NCBI GenBank assembly: GCA_021735645.1
Contig: JAIPGP010000029.1
Location: 1-38,902 of the forward strand
Direction of reading: 5' to 3'
Source of the DNA: Candidatus Cloacimonadota bacterium
GTDB taxonomy: Bacteria > Cloacimonadota > Cloacimonadia > Cloacimonadales > TCS61
DNA: 38,902 bases
A program made the translations under genes and the position numbers. Shown here piece after piece: positions 24,222-34,078 of this stretch; position 1 is the stretch's first letter, and each line of letters opens with the position of its first letter. The notes below the pieces were generated by a model. That model saw only the letters and a program-made list of their open reading frames with translations. It ran no database searches and was not told the DNA's origin.

Positions 24222-24851
24222 ATGAAGCCATTTGTCATAGGAATTGCTGGAGGAACAGCTTCGGGAAAAACAAGTATTGCCAGGCAGATTGCCAAAGCTA
24301 TAAAGGGTGACATTACTATTATCAAACAAGATAATTATTATCACTCATATCCCGAAAAGACCCAGGAAGAGCGAGCCCTGCTCAATTTTGATCATCCGCA
24401 TGCTTTTGATACTGAGCTTTTGATTGAGCACCTGGGCAAACTCAAAAATAATGAAGCTGTCCAAATGCCCGAATTTGATTATATCACGCATCTCCGCTCC
24501 GAAACCACTAATGAGATCAAACCTGCAAAAGTGATCATCCTAGAAGGGATTCTCATTTTTGAAAACAAAGAACTGCGAGAACTACTGGACATAAAGATTT
24601 TCGTAGATACTGATGCTGACCTGCGCATTTTAAGACGTGTGGAACGTGACCTCAAAGAACGCGAACGCAGCCTTGTCAGTATTCTCAGCCAGTACAGGAA
24701 TACAGTTCGTCCCATGCACCTGGAATTTGTGGAACCCAGTAAACGCTTCGCAGACATTATTATTCCTATCGGTGCTCATAATTCTGTGGCAATTGATATG
24801 ATAATCCGCTCTATCAAGCAAAAACTTTCTTCCAGGGAGGAAGACGAATGA
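24222..24851 (+). CDS. udk: Uridine kinase
   Basis: 209 residues from ATG 24222 with AGAGG 6 nt upstream; a GTG two codons before is less likely. It phosphorylates uridine and cytidine (pyrimidine salvage). Walker A GIAGGTASGKTS (about 6-17), IKQDNYYHS (substrate), NFDHPHAFD, PEFDYITHLR, VIILEGILIF (Walker B), DADLRILRRVERDLKERERS (lid) and EPSKRFADIIIP. Its stop overlaps the following gene (ATGA). Confidence 0.95.
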   Translation: MKPFVIGIAGGTASGKTSIARQIAKAIKGDITIIKQDNYYHSYPEKTQEERALLNFDHPHAFDTELLIEHLGKLKNNEAVQMPEFDYITHLRSETTNEIKPAKVIILEGILIFENKELRELLDIKIFVDTDADLRILRRVERDLKERERSLVSILSQYRNTVRPMHLEFVEPSKRFADIIIPIGAHNSVAIDMIIRSIKQKLSSREEDE

Positions 24852-26203
24852 GATATTTTATGATAATTATGCTGCTGCTGGCTATGTTTGCCCAGGCAGA
24901 TGACCTCACAGTATATCAGACGAATGGACAGGCTTATGCTCTGGTGCATTCTTCACAATCTGCCCGACTCACGAAAGGTGAAAATACTATCGAGCTGCTG
25001 AATCTATCTAACCAGATCAGGGTAAATTCTCTGCTCCTGACTGATGACAGTTATGGTATTCAGATAATCAGCCAGGATTTCAAACCGAACTTTTCGCGTA
25101 TTACTAATATCTTTGAATATACCATTAACCGGCAGAACATAGTAAAACTTGCTGATAGCGAGCCAATTCAAGGAACTTTAAAATTCTTTAATGACGGATA
25201 TCTGGGTATTAATCAGAGTGAGAATAATCAATTCCATCTCATCAAGGAGCAAAGGATAATCGATTTCCAGTTCCCTGGCATCTTTAATGATCAAAATGAC
25301 TTTACTCCCAGTATTTCCTGGCTTCTGGATTCCCCGAAAACTCAGGATATTGAGCTGAATTTCTCGTATCTCACTGGTGGCATTGGCTGGAAAGCTATCT
25401 ATCAGACGATATGGAATGACGAAACAAATGAATTAGTGATGAACAGCCAGGTAGAGTTGACCAATAATTGCGGTAAAGATTTTTTAGATAGCCAGGTGAA
25501 ACTGATAGCAGGTGACGTTCAGGAGCTTAACCAGGAAATTTCAGACAGAGGTTACAAGAGCCTGGCAATGGATGAAAGCATGGCTCCTGCCGGCTTTGGT
25601 GTATCTCACTCGCCCATATCTTCCTTTCATCTCTATACACTTGGCAGGAAAATCAATCTCCCGGATAATAGCAGCCGCCAGTTTCAGTTATATCCTTCTG
25701 CCACAATTGACGCAGAAAAATATTTCTTTTTCAACAGCAATGGCTATGAAACTAAATTGCAGAAAACCATTGCGTTCCAGAATTCTACTAAGACTGGTTT
25801 TGGTAAACCACTGCCACAGGGCATAGTGAAAATGTACACACCGGATAAAAATGATGGTCAATTGCAATTTATTGGTGATAGCCGCCTGGAAAATTCGCCA
25901 GTTGGAAAAAAAGTTATCCTGGTATTAGGAGATGCCTTTGACCTGAGTGCAGAAACTAAAACCATGAATGTGCAATATTCGGATAACCGCAGACGTGTAG
26001 AAAGCAGCGATTATCAGATCACTATCACAAATAACAGCACAGAAGAAGCTGATATTCTGGTGCGTCATCAGTTGGACAGGCAGTTGCCTCAGATATATTC
26101 AGCTGATTTTGAGTATGAAAAACTCGACGTTAATTCCCTGGAAATCCATCTGAAAGTAGCTGCAGACTCACAGCGTACTCTTAAATGGAGTCAAAAAAGA
26201 TAA
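24848..26203 (+). CDS. DUF4139 domain protein, secreted
   Basis: 451 residues with a signal peptide (MRYFMIIMLLLAMFAQA). Two beta-rich regions are seen. The C-terminal half matches DUF4139 in my reading: GGIGWKAIYQTIWN, LMNSQVELTNNCGKDF, LPQGIVKMYTPDKNDGQLQFIGDSR and KKVILVLGDAFDLSAETKT, then strands to the end. DUF4139 proteins are exported, widespread, and of unknown function. The ATG overlaps the udk stop by 4 nt. Nothing links it functionally to its neighbours. Confidence 0.8.
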   Translation: MRYFMIIMLLLAMFAQADDLTVYQTNGQAYALVHSSQSARLTKGENTIELLNLSNQIRVNSLLLTDDSYGIQIISQDFKPNFSRITNIFEYTINRQNIVKLADSEPIQGTLKFFNDGYLGINQSENNQFHLIKEQRIIDFQFPGIFNDQNDFTPSISWLLDSPKTQDIELNFSYLTGGIGWKAIYQTIWNDETNELVMNSQVELTNNCGKDFLDSQVKLIAGDVQELNQEISDRGYKSLAMDESMAPAGFGVSHSPISSFHLYTLGRKINLPDNSSRQFQLYPSATIDAEKYFFFNSNGYETKLQKTIAFQNSTKTGFGKPLPQGIVKMYTPDKNDGQLQFIGDSRLENSPVGKKVILVLGDAFDLSAETKTMNVQYSDNRRRVESSDYQITITNNSTEEADILVRHQLDRQLPQIYSADFEYEKLDVNSLEIHLKVAADSQRTLKWSQKR

Positions 26204-26261
26204 GCAGGTCGCTGTATAACATTATTAAGAAATATAAAAAGGTTGCAGTTTTTATTCAGTT

Positions 26262-26267
26262 TATAAT
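26262..26267 (+). promoter_or_regulatory. Possible -10 box (TATAAT) upstream of the histidine kinase
   Basis: A perfect TATAAT lies 45 nt before the kinase ATG in a 108-bp gap. No good -35 sits 16-18 bp upstream (nearest GGTT at 26241), so support is weak. Confidence 0.3.
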
Positions 26268-26311
26268 TTTCGCTTTATGGATTTATTATGAAGAAAGGGA
26301 ATAGGAAATAA

Positions 26312-28348
26312 ATGAGCATACTGCGGCAGGGTGTTTCACGTAAATTCTGGGAAGGTTCTATCAGAATGCACGTTAACCCCATCACACTATCTTTTCCTCC
26401 CTTACTTGAACGTCAATTCTCTGACGAGCATTTTAAATCTTCCAGGCTTTTCATACGTGTATCTTTTATTATTGGAATTCTGATGTATTCAGCTTTTGCA
26501 CTGCTGGATAGAAAAGTTGCTCCCGAAGTTCTTACTACCCTTCTCAAGATCCGCTTTTTATATATCTGCCCCATCATTCTGATCACATTTCTACTAAGTT
26601 TCTGTAAGTGGTTCAAAAAGTACTGGCAGATATTAATATTTTTAGCAATATTTCTTTCCGGCTGCGGTATCATTGTCATGCTGCTGGCAGGATCAGACCT
26701 CGTTGCCCAAGATTATTACGTCGGCTTGATACTCGTATTGATCTATGGATACTTTCTGATCAAACTTCGCTATATTTATGCTACTTATAGCGGTTGCCTG
26801 CAATTGCTGCTTTATTTTGCCATTGATTATTTTTATTTAGACCTGCCACCGCAGGTAAGTTTTGCGAATGGTTTCTTTCTGGTTTCTGCCAATCTGGCTT
26901 TGATCGTTGGCAGCTATTTCATCGAGTATTATACGCGAAGTGATTTCTATGCCAGGCTGCTTTTGGATCTGGAGCGGGAAAATGTTCAAAGAGTTAATAG
27001 TGAGCTTGAAAAGGAAGTGAGTAGAAGGACTGCAGAACTGGACAGCACTAATCAGGAATTACGGCATAAGATCAAAGAACTAAAGCTCTCACAGCGGGAA
27101 TTACAAGAAAGCGAAGAACAGCTTCGACTGGCGTTTGATGCCAGTGATGCCTCTGTCTGGAGCCTTGATCTGGTTAGTATGAAACTGCTGCTCACAGATG
27201 TCTGTCATGATATCCTGGAATACCCGGCTGAACAGAAAGTAGGGCATTTTGATCTTGATATCATTCATCAGAAAGATAGAACTAAATTTAAACTGGAAAT
27301 AGATAAGCTGCTGTTGAAGCAGACAGAAAATACAAACATTGAATTCCGGTTGCCTTCTTATAGCGGCTCCTGGAAATGGCTGCATGCCTGGGGTAAAATT
27401 TCTGAATACAGCCCCACTAATCAGCCATTAATTGTAATGGGACCGATCTTTGACATCACATTGCGGAAAGAAAATGAACTTGAACTGAATAATTACAGGC
27501 TTAATCTGGAGAAATCTGTCCGTGAACGGACAGACAGTTTGGAATCTTCACAGGATGCCCTGATGTATCTGATGGATGATATGAATGCTGCCAGTCAAAA
27601 ACTGAAAACAGTCAACAAACAATTAGAATCTGTAAATAAGGAACTGGAATCATTTTCTTATTCCATTTCGCATGATCTCCGTGCTCCTTTAAGGGGCATC
27701 AGCGGTTTTACTAAAATTCTCCAGGACGACTATCAGGATGTTCTGGATGATCATGGTAAGGAATATCTGGACCTGATCAAGGAGAATTCTGCGATGATGA
27801 GTCAGTTGATCAGTGACCTGCTGGAATTCTCACGTCTGGGTAAACAGGTCATCATTCCTGTTGCTATTGATATCCCGGTTCTTGCCAAAAAGATTTTTGC
27901 CACTCTAACTGCCAGTATTCCTGAGCGGGATATTATACTCGAAACAGATGAGTTTCCCCTGATTTATGCAGATATAAACCTGATGAACATAGTTCTTACT
28001 AACCTGATCTCCAATGCTGTCAAATTCACTGTTAAATGCCCAAAAGCAGTTATCCGGGTCGGGTATAGCCTGGAAGCCGGCGAACATCGGATTTGTGTAC
28101 AGGATAACGGGGTTGGTTTTGATATGAAATATGCCAGAAAACTGTTTGGCGTCTTCCAGCGTATGCACTCCAGTGAAGATTATGAAGGGTATGGTGTAGG
28201 ATTATCCATAGTGAAACGCATCATCACCAAACATGGCGGCACTACCTGGGCAGAAAGTGAAGTCGATAAAGGCACAAGTATATTTATTACTCTACCTCGA
28301 ACTGAGGAAGAAATCGAACTGGAAGAAGTTAATTTACAACAGGATTGA
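26312..28348 (+). CDS. Membrane-bound PAS sensor histidine kinase (orphan)
   Basis: 678 residues. Six or so membrane helices (about 45-210) form an N-terminal sensor of unrecognised type. A coiled coil (about 222-275) leads to a PAS domain (about 275-390, FDASDASVWSLDL ... GSWKWLHAWGKI ... GPIFDITLRKENE). A second coiled coil (390-440) follows. The kinase core has phospho-His454 in SYSISHDLRAPLRGISGFTKIL, N-box NLISNAVKFT, G1 DNGVGFDMKYA, F-box LFGVFQRMH and G2 GYGVGLSIVKRI. No response regulator or output domain is adjacent, so the partner is unknown. ATG with AGGAAA upstream. Its last 20 nt overlap the converging HAD gene. Confidence 0.93.
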   Translation: MSILRQGVSRKFWEGSIRMHVNPITLSFPPLLERQFSDEHFKSSRLFIRVSFIIGILMYSAFALLDRKVAPEVLTTLLKIRFLYICPIILITFLLSFCKWFKKYWQILIFLAIFLSGCGIIVMLLAGSDLVAQDYYVGLILVLIYGYFLIKLRYIYATYSGCLQLLLYFAIDYFYLDLPPQVSFANGFFLVSANLALIVGSYFIEYYTRSDFYARLLLDLERENVQRVNSELEKEVSRRTAELDSTNQELRHKIKELKLSQRELQESEEQLRLAFDASDASVWSLDLVSMKLLLTDVCHDILEYPAEQKVGHFDLDIIHQKDRTKFKLEIDKLLLKQTENTNIEFRLPSYSGSWKWLHAWGKISEYSPTNQPLIVMGPIFDITLRKENELELNNYRLNLEKSVRERTDSLESSQDALMYLMDDMNAASQKLKTVNKQLESVNKELESFSYSISHDLRAPLRGISGFTKILQDDYQDVLDDHGKEYLDLIKENSAMMSQLISDLLEFSRLGKQVIIPVAIDIPVLAKKIFATLTASIPERDIILETDEFPLIYADINLMNIVLTNLISNAVKFTVKCPKAVIRVGYSLEAGEHRICVQDNGVGFDMKYARKLFGVFQRMHSSEDYEGYGVGLSIVKRIITKHGGTTWAESEVDKGTSIFITLPRTEEEIELEEVNLQQD

Positions 28349-28928
28349 GGTATTTATTCAGTTTAGCAAGCGTGGCAGCATTATCCTGATGCCAGATAAT
28401 AGCTGCTCCTAAGCTGGCAGCTATATCTGTATTAACCTTCACATCATCAATAAACAGTGATTCATACCAGCTAAAATCATGCTGAAGCATTGCTTCCTGA
28501 TATACTCTTATATCCGGCTTAATATACCCTAATCTACTGGTGATCATAATGTCTTTCTGTGAAAAAATATGCAAACTCCGATATCTTTCCCAGATATAGG
28601 GGAAATGAAGTTCGTCATTATTTGAGAGAATCATCAATCGATAGTTTTTCTGCAAATCAGGTACGATATCCAGTAACTCATCATTTGCCCAAAACACATC
28701 ACACCAGGCTTCAGTGAATTGCTCAGTATCCAGATCAGAAGTATATACCTTCTGCAAAGCACTGATAAAATCAGTAATACTCATCTTACCGCATTCAAAG
28801 TCAAAAATCTCTTTATGAGCTTCCTGTAAGGTCCGCTCATACCGCTGATATCCCAGTTTCTCAAAGAAAATCTCAAAATCGTAATTTATCAGTACATTTC
28901 CCAGATCAAAAATTATGTTCTTAATCAT
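28329..28928 (-). CDS. HAD-superfamily hydrolase (subfamily IA)
   Basis: 199 residues. Motif I IIFDLGNVLINYD (Asp nucleophile at about 8), helical cap (about 18-85), motif II MILSNNDE, motif III Lys in RLGYIKPD, motif IV LFIDDVKVN. It is likely a phosphatase of small phosphometabolites or a haloacid dehalogenase-like enzyme; the substrate cannot be told. It is the third gene of a coupled set (gmhA-dtd-HAD), with ATGA overlap to dtd, and it converges with the kinase gene (20-nt overlap). Confidence 0.88.
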   Translation of the reverse strand: MIKNIIFDLGNVLINYDFEIFFEKLGYQRYERTLQEAHKEIFDFECGKMSITDFISALQKVYTSDLDTEQFTEAWCDVFWANDELLDIVPDLQKNYRLMILSNNDELHFPYIWERYRSLHIFSQKDIMITSRLGYIKPDIRVYQEAMLQHDFSWYESLFIDDVKVNTDIAASLGAAIIWHQDNAATLAKLNKYLNPVVN

Positions 28929-29362
28929 TTTTCCAGTATTATGGTCACAGGGCCATCATTGATCAGACTCACTTTCATATCTGCTCCAAATTTTCCTGTT
29001 TGAGCCTTGAAGCCAAGGCTATCTATTGCTTTCACGAATTCTTCAAACTGTCTTTCGGCAATTTCGGGGTCCGCTGCCTGATCAAAACCGGGACGCCTGC
29101 CCTTATGGCAATCTGCATAAAGCGTGAATTGAGATACAAGCAGTATTTCTCCCTTAATATCACGTAAACCCAGATTCATCTTCTGATTTTCATCCTCAAA
29201 TATCCGCAACTCTACTGTTTTATTAGCCAGCCAGTTGATTGCTGAGCTGTCATCCGCCTTGCCAATTCCCACCAGCACAAGCAGACCTCTGCCAATCCTG
29301 CCAATCACCTCACCTGACACTTCCACCTGGGCAGATTGCACACGCTGCAGCACCAGTCTCAT
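28925..29362 (-). CDS. dtd: D-aminoacyl-tRNA deacylase
   Basis: 145 residues, the usual length. It removes D-amino acids (and Gly from tRNA-Ala) wrongly attached to tRNAs. Signature blocks: MRLVLQRVQSAQVEV, LVLVGIGKADD, NLGLRDIKGEILLVSQFTLYAD (SQFTL catalytic Thr block), KGRRPGFDQAADP and the final INDGPVTIILE (cis-Pro GPVT motif). ATGA overlaps link it to both gmhA before and the HAD gene after. Confidence 0.97.
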   Translation of the reverse strand: MRLVLQRVQSAQVEVSGEVIGRIGRGLLVLVGIGKADDSSAINWLANKTVELRIFEDENQKMNLGLRDIKGEILLVSQFTLYADCHKGRRPGFDQAADPEIAERQFEEFVKAIDSLGFKAQTGKFGADMKVSLINDGPVTIILEK

Positions 29363-29949
29363 AAGCTTTCCTGATAGTTCTCGGGAAACATCAGCCGTTC
29401 CACCTGCTCGATCACTATATGCAGAATCAGCATGTGCAATTCCTGTATCCGGTCTGTGGTATCGCCGGGTACGATTATCTGCAAGTTTGCCATATCCTTC
29501 AATACTCCACCATCTTTGCCCAGCAGAGTCACTGTTTTCAGTTTTAGCTGCTCAGCTGTTTTCAAAGCTTGTATTACATTCTCAGAATTACCGCTGGTTG
29601 ATAAGATAATCAGTATATCTCCTGCTCTGCCCCACGCTTCCACACCCCTGGCAAAGATCTGGCTAAAACCATAATCATTACCTACGCAGGTAATATGAGT
29701 AGGGTCTGCCAGTGCCAGTACAGGTAATGCCTTTCTATCATTGCGATACCTGCCAGTGAATTCTTCAGCAAAGTGCATAGCATCTGCTGCACTGCCGCCG
29801 TTTCCACAGATCAGCACCTTACCATCATTATGAAATCTGTCAGCTATCAAACTGCTCAGTTCTGCAATAAACTTGCCAGTCTCGTCAGATTTCATAAGCT
29901 TTTCTGCTAATTGAACTGCCCTAACCAGTGCCTGTCTTATACTATCCAT
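29359..29949 (-). CDS. gmhA: Phosphoheptose isomerase (SIS domain)
   Basis: 196 residues. It turns sedoheptulose-7-phosphate into D-glycero-manno-heptose-7-phosphate for LPS core heptose. SIS domain: VLICGNGGSAADAMHFAEEFTGRY (about 45-68, with the phosphate-binding GNGGSA), LALADPTHITCVGNDYGFSQIFARGVEA, IILSTSGNSENVIQAL, and the Glu/His-rich QELHMLILHIVIEQVER. GGAAGAAAAT precedes ATG 29949. The operon continues to dtd by an ATGA overlap. Heptose use agrees with an LPS inner core. Confidence 0.94.
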   Translation of the reverse strand: MDSIRQALVRAVQLAEKLMKSDETGKFIAELSSLIADRFHNDGKVLICGNGGSAADAMHFAEEFTGRYRNDRKALPVLALADPTHITCVGNDYGFSQIFARGVEAWGRAGDILIILSTSGNSENVIQALKTAEQLKLKTVTLLGKDGGVLKDMANLQIIVPGDTTDRIQELHMLILHIVIEQVERLMFPENYQESL

Positions 29950-30022
29950 ATTTTCTTCCTTTCCTTATTAATCCCACCACATCGATTGCAGATATTTTGT
30001 ATAGTATTTTTTTTATGAGAAT

Positions 30023-33000
30023 CTAAAATTCGGCTGCCACTTCCATCCTGAATTCATGACTGCTCTCTTCCCGGGGATACTTGTCTCCCTTATATTCAAT
30101 CGATAGTTTCATGTAATTATTTAATTTATAATCATAAGAAGCGTTCCAGATCATTACTTCTCCAGCTCGCTTTTCTTCCTGCCAGGCAGCAGATTCTTCT
30201 CCCTCCCGCTCATTATACCGATATTTGAATCTGACAAACATCCTGCTTGTTCTCCTGGGAAACCAGTTCAAGGTCTGCACTACCTCCCACTTACTGAGCT
30301 TATAATTGATTTCCTGACTGCTATCGCTGCCATCTTCCCAACCATATTCCAGACGCAGAGAGTAATTTACCTGGCTACGCAGATTTGATCTGCTTTCACA
30401 GGCAAGTTCATAATTTTCCAGCTCACTGTCATAACGCGTGTCTGTTTCCTGCCTGTGTTCAATAAAGAATTCATAGCTCTGCTGTTTATTATACTTCCAG
30501 CGAAGATAGGCTTCTTCACTGCTAATATTCACGCTTTCAGAATCCTGATACCGGTTATCAAGCCGCGTCTCATCTTCCTTCATCAAACGCAGCGTCAGCT
30601 TATTCTTTAGTATATCATACCACCAGCGTCCTTTCAGAGACTGCCTGCCATACACCGTAGTATCTTTCTGCTGCAATTCCGAGCTGTTCAGCAGATAAAG
30701 CTGATGGATATTATCTGTAGTCGATTGCTCATTCACTGCACCATCCAGTTCCAGTCTCATCCTCTGCCAGAATTCTGATAAAGGCTTTGCCGGCTTAATA
30801 TTTACCAATGCCGAAGAAGTAAGTTCAATTGACTTTTGCGGATGAGCATAATCTATTGAAACCACCTGCCAGTTATAATCTCCATTTTCATCCTCTTCTC
30901 CATCTTCATTGTAATTACCCTCTTCATTTCCAATATATACCAGCTCCCTGACCCTCGGGTAGAATTCCAGATTCCTGATACGATATTTTGCCCCCAGACT
31001 GATCATTTTACCCAGACTGCCATTATAAGTCAGCTTTGCCAGATCATAGCCTACTTTCACACTATCCTGCACTTCTCGATGTGCCAGCTCTATTTCCAAT
31101 TGCTGTCTGCCGGTTTTATATCTGCTGCGGATTCCGGTAGTTGTGCTTATCTTACGTATTGGACTCTCCACACTGTCGATAGCTACCTGCTCCCAGTAGA
31201 TCCTGCTGCTGCCACCCTCTGTCGCCAGCTCCAGATAGCCCAGGTCTTTGGTTTTGTTATATTCTTCCAAGACGGCATCTTTTATTTCGCGAACCATTTC
31301 ATATCCAAGCTTGAATTTTCCTGCTGTATATGCCAGCATCCCGCTATGGCTGCTGAATTCAATCCTGCCTGCTGCTGTTTTATTCGACCAGGTGAGATAT
31401 CTATAATTGCTCTCCGGCAAGTAGCCAGACTGCTTTGTCCTGCCACTTCCGGCTAAATATCTGCTGCTGTATTCACTGCCTGCCGTTACTTTCCTCAGCA
31501 CGAATTGCGGGAAAAACACTCCCTGCACATCAGCCCCGCCAGTGAGACTATATTCCTGCCGTCCCAGCGTATCCGGCAAAGCATCTGTCTCATATAAATA
31601 TTCTGCTTCATCAAGTGGAACAAAACTGAATAATTCGGCTGTTTTACCCCGCCATTTGAGCTTGATATGCGGTTTAATAAGCCCTTCCTGTTTCTCATAT
31701 TTTATACCTGCACTACCTGCCCAGCCCAGATTATCTGCATCATCCAATTTAGATAGCGTATTTCGGTCATCACTGCTCAGCATACCTTCGCCCCGCAGCT
31801 CCAGTTCACCCAACGTCCATTTACTCCAAAGAGTGTAATTCCCCTGCGACTCAGGTGCTTCCAGCTCCACACCCAGAGCAAAATCACCATTCCCGCTGCC
31901 GACAAAGATGTAATAATTACCATTATCTGCTAATATATAATCTCCCCCACTCTGCGGATAAAAACTCAGATTATATGTCCCTGTGGAGTCCAGCCCCACA
32001 TACTGGTAATAACCCTCGATGCTTTTAATATAAGCACCCAGTCCGGCATCAGTTTCATATATCCCGCTGCCAAATACGCTCTCATCCCCTGCCTGCTGCA
32101 GACTATCCAGATCGCTGTCATTAAATTCCAGCTTCAAAGGATTATCTGCATCATCCTCACGGTAATAAACCGCACTGCCCAGCACAAAATTATCACTGAT
32201 TTCCCACTCACTGTCCTGCAGATATACCTGCTGCCGATATGTCTCATCGCTGTATTGATATTCCACATAAATCCGGTCACTGGAACTAATGAAATGTTCC
32301 TCAGTAAATGTTATACTCCCCTCAGCATAATCGATTGTATAATCATCACCCCGCTGCTGCTCTGACCCATCCAGATACACTGTTTCCGAGCCGGCAACTA
32401 TTAAAGCTTCCCCGCCATAATCATTACTGAGCCAGTAAGGTCCCTGTCTGCCGTCTATCCCGCTCAATTCAATCGTTGCATTTTGAGCTTTGGATAGCGC
32501 TGCCCCGGCAGTGATACGGCTTTTATCTCCCCACCTCGCTTTCACACCCTCAAAATAAGCTGTGAATGCCAAAAACTCTGTGTTAAGGAACTGATGCTCC
32601 AGATCACCAAAACCCAGCTCATAACGCCTGCCAAATACCCTGATGAATATCTGATCAAGACTGCTGATCTCTCGCGAATCGCCTTCTGGAGTGATGGGCG
32701 ACTCACTATCACTCACCTGTGCCTGAATATTCACGTTATCACTCAGCTTGCCACTTATCCGCAAAAACAGGCTCTGATCAAGCTGAAAATCTTCATTATC
32801 TGCTACTGAGATACTCACAGTTTTATTGCCTTTGACAACCAGTTCCAGAGGTCGATATTCCTTCCTGCTCTGCCTCTTTAATTCCGGCAAAGAGTCCCTT
32901 CCCGCAATTTCTATCTCGGCATAATTAAAATAACGCTGCCGCAGTTCCCTCGGAAACACAGCATATTCTATCTGCACCTGCTTATAAATATTTTTGAACT

Positions 33001-33232
33001 TCACAATCCCTTTCTGATAATCGATCATATAATCAATGCTGTCCTGCAGAGCTTCTCCCTGATACATTACTGTTACACTGCCTTCAATCACCGGCTTTTC
33101 TGCCAGCTCCACCGGCTGATCTGCCGCAATGATCTCTGTCCGCCATAAAGGTGAATAATAATTGTAGCCAGAAGCTGTGGCTGCCAGCAGCAGCAGAATT
33201 ATTAATAATAAGCCAGTTATTGGTTTTTTCAA
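30023..33232 (-). CDS. Large predicted outer-membrane beta-barrel protein
   Basis: 1069 residues. Start is TTG at 33232 (GGGT about 8 nt upstream); the next ATG would remove the signal peptide (residues 2-22, KKPITGLLLIILLLLAATASG). Two copies of a motif of the type YLDG...RGDDYTIDYAEGSITF occur (residues about 54-90 and about 280-325); I recall this from large surface proteins of FCB bacteria such as SprA-type proteins. From about 330 to the end alternate short amphipathic strands rich in Tyr/Trp and acidic loops, ending FRMEVAAEF with a terminal Phe as in barrels. A conserved-looking block is LSDNVNIQAQVSDSES...LDQIFIRVFG (about 160-200). Function unknown; possibly an envelope or secretion component. 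Confidence 0.75.
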   Translation of the reverse strand: MKKPITGLLLIILLLLAATASGYNYYSPLWRTEIIAADQPVELAEKPVIEGSVTVMYQGEALQDSIDYMIDYQKGIVKFKNIYKQVQIEYAVFPRELRQRYFNYAEIEIAGRDSLPELKRQSRKEYRPLELVVKGNKTVSISVADNEDFQLDQSLFLRISGKLSDNVNIQAQVSDSESPITPEGDSREISSLDQIFIRVFGRRYELGFGDLEHQFLNTEFLAFTAYFEGVKARWGDKSRITAGAALSKAQNATIELSGIDGRQGPYWLSNDYGGEALIVAGSETVYLDGSEQQRGDDYTIDYAEGSITFTEEHFISSSDRIYVEYQYSDETYRQQVYLQDSEWEISDNFVLGSAVYYREDDADNPLKLEFNDSDLDSLQQAGDESVFGSGIYETDAGLGAYIKSIEGYYQYVGLDSTGTYNLSFYPQSGGDYILADNGNYYIFVGSGNGDFALGVELEAPESQGNYTLWSKWTLGELELRGEGMLSSDDRNTLSKLDDADNLGWAGSAGIKYEKQEGLIKPHIKLKWRGKTAELFSFVPLDEAEYLYETDALPDTLGRQEYSLTGGADVQGVFFPQFVLRKVTAGSEYSSRYLAGSGRTKQSGYLPESNYRYLTWSNKTAAGRIEFSSHSGMLAYTAGKFKLGYEMVREIKDAVLEEYNKTKDLGYLELATEGGSSRIYWEQVAIDSVESPIRKISTTTGIRSRYKTGRQQLEIELAHREVQDSVKVGYDLAKLTYNGSLGKMISLGAKYRIRNLEFYPRVRELVYIGNEEGNYNEDGEEDENGDYNWQVVSIDYAHPQKSIELTSSALVNIKPAKPLSEFWQRMRLELDGAVNEQSTTDNIHQLYLLNSSELQQKDTTVYGRQSLKGRWWYDILKNKLTLRLMKEDETRLDNRYQDSESVNISSEEAYLRWKYNKQQSYEFFIEHRQETDTRYDSELENYELACESRSNLRSQVNYSLRLEYGWEDGSDSSQEINYKLSKWEVVQTLNWFPRRTSRMFVRFKYRYNEREGEESAAWQEEKRAGEVMIWNASYDYKLNNYMKLSIEYKGDKYPREESSHEFRMEVAAEF

Positions 33233-33265
33233 TCGTTACCCGTTTAATTCCCGAAAATCAGCTAC

Positions 33266-34069
33266 TCACACAAACATCAGTAAACTGAGAGCCATCAACA
33301 GCATCCCTGCCACTAAACCATAGATCGTTAAATGATGATGTCCAAATTTCTCCGCCGCCGGAAGTAATTCATCAAATGAGATAAACACCATAATCCCAGC
33401 CACCATCGCAAAAGGTATGCCAAAAAACTTCTCCAGATCGACCAGTGATGATAATAATAAAAAACCGACCAATGCTCCAACAGGTTCAGATAATCCAGAA
33501 AGAAAAGACCAGAGAAACGCTTTCTTTTTGCTGCCGGTTGCATAAAATAATGGCACTGATACAGCTATTCCTTCCGGTATATTATGGATAGCTATAGCCA
33601 CTGCTATCGAGATTCCCAGCTTTGTATCACTCAAGGCAGAGGCAAAGGTGGCAAACCCTTCCGGAAAGTTATGGATAGCTATTGCTAAAGCAGATAATAG
33701 CCCCATCCTCTTTAATTCCCCGAAATCAGGCGTCTTATTCAACTCCTCCACTTTATGCATCTCATGCGGATTCTCAAAGGATGGTATCAGTTTATCTATC
33801 AAAGCTATCATTAGTATCCCCATAAAAAATGCCAGCACTGTCAGCCAGTAACCTGTCCGCAAACCATAAATGGCAGTTAATGAATCTTTAGCTTTCACAA
33901 AAATCTCGATCATCGAGACATAGATCATTACGCCTGCTGAAAATCCCAATGCCAGTGACAAAAACTTTGTATCTGTCCGCCTGGCAAAAAATGCCAGGGC
34001 ACTACCTATGCCGGTCGATAGCCCAGCAAACACAGTTAAGCCTAAGGCAAATAATACTTTATCGTCCAT
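33266..34069 (-). CDS. zupT: ZIP-family metal transporter (ZupT-like)
   Basis: 267 residues, about eight membrane helices. Helices IV and V carry the metal-site motifs [13 protein letters not shown] and [13 protein letters not shown], and a [12 protein letters not shown] block follows, all typical of ZupT. It imports zinc and perhaps iron, manganese or cobalt through the inner membrane. A His pair FGHHHL lies in a late loop. AAGGAAGGTC precedes ATG 34069. It is 9 bp from the Nudix gene on the same strand, so Nudix and zupT are probably one operon. No Zur-like site was seen. Confidence 0.94.
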   Translation of the reverse strand: MDDKVLFALGLTVFAGLSTGIGSALAFFARRTDTKFLSLALGFSAGVMIYVSMIEIFVKAKDSLTAIYGLRTGYWLTVLAFFMGILMIALIDKLIPSFENPHEMHKVEELNKTPDFGELKRMGLLSALAIAIHNFPEGFATFASALSDTKLGISIAVAIAIHNIPEGIAVSVPLFYATGSKKKAFLWSFLSGLSEPVGALVGFLLLSSLVDLEKFFGIPFAMVAGIMVFISFDELLPAAEKFGHHHLTIYGLVAGMLLMALSLLMFV

Positions 34070-34078
34070 GACCTTCCT

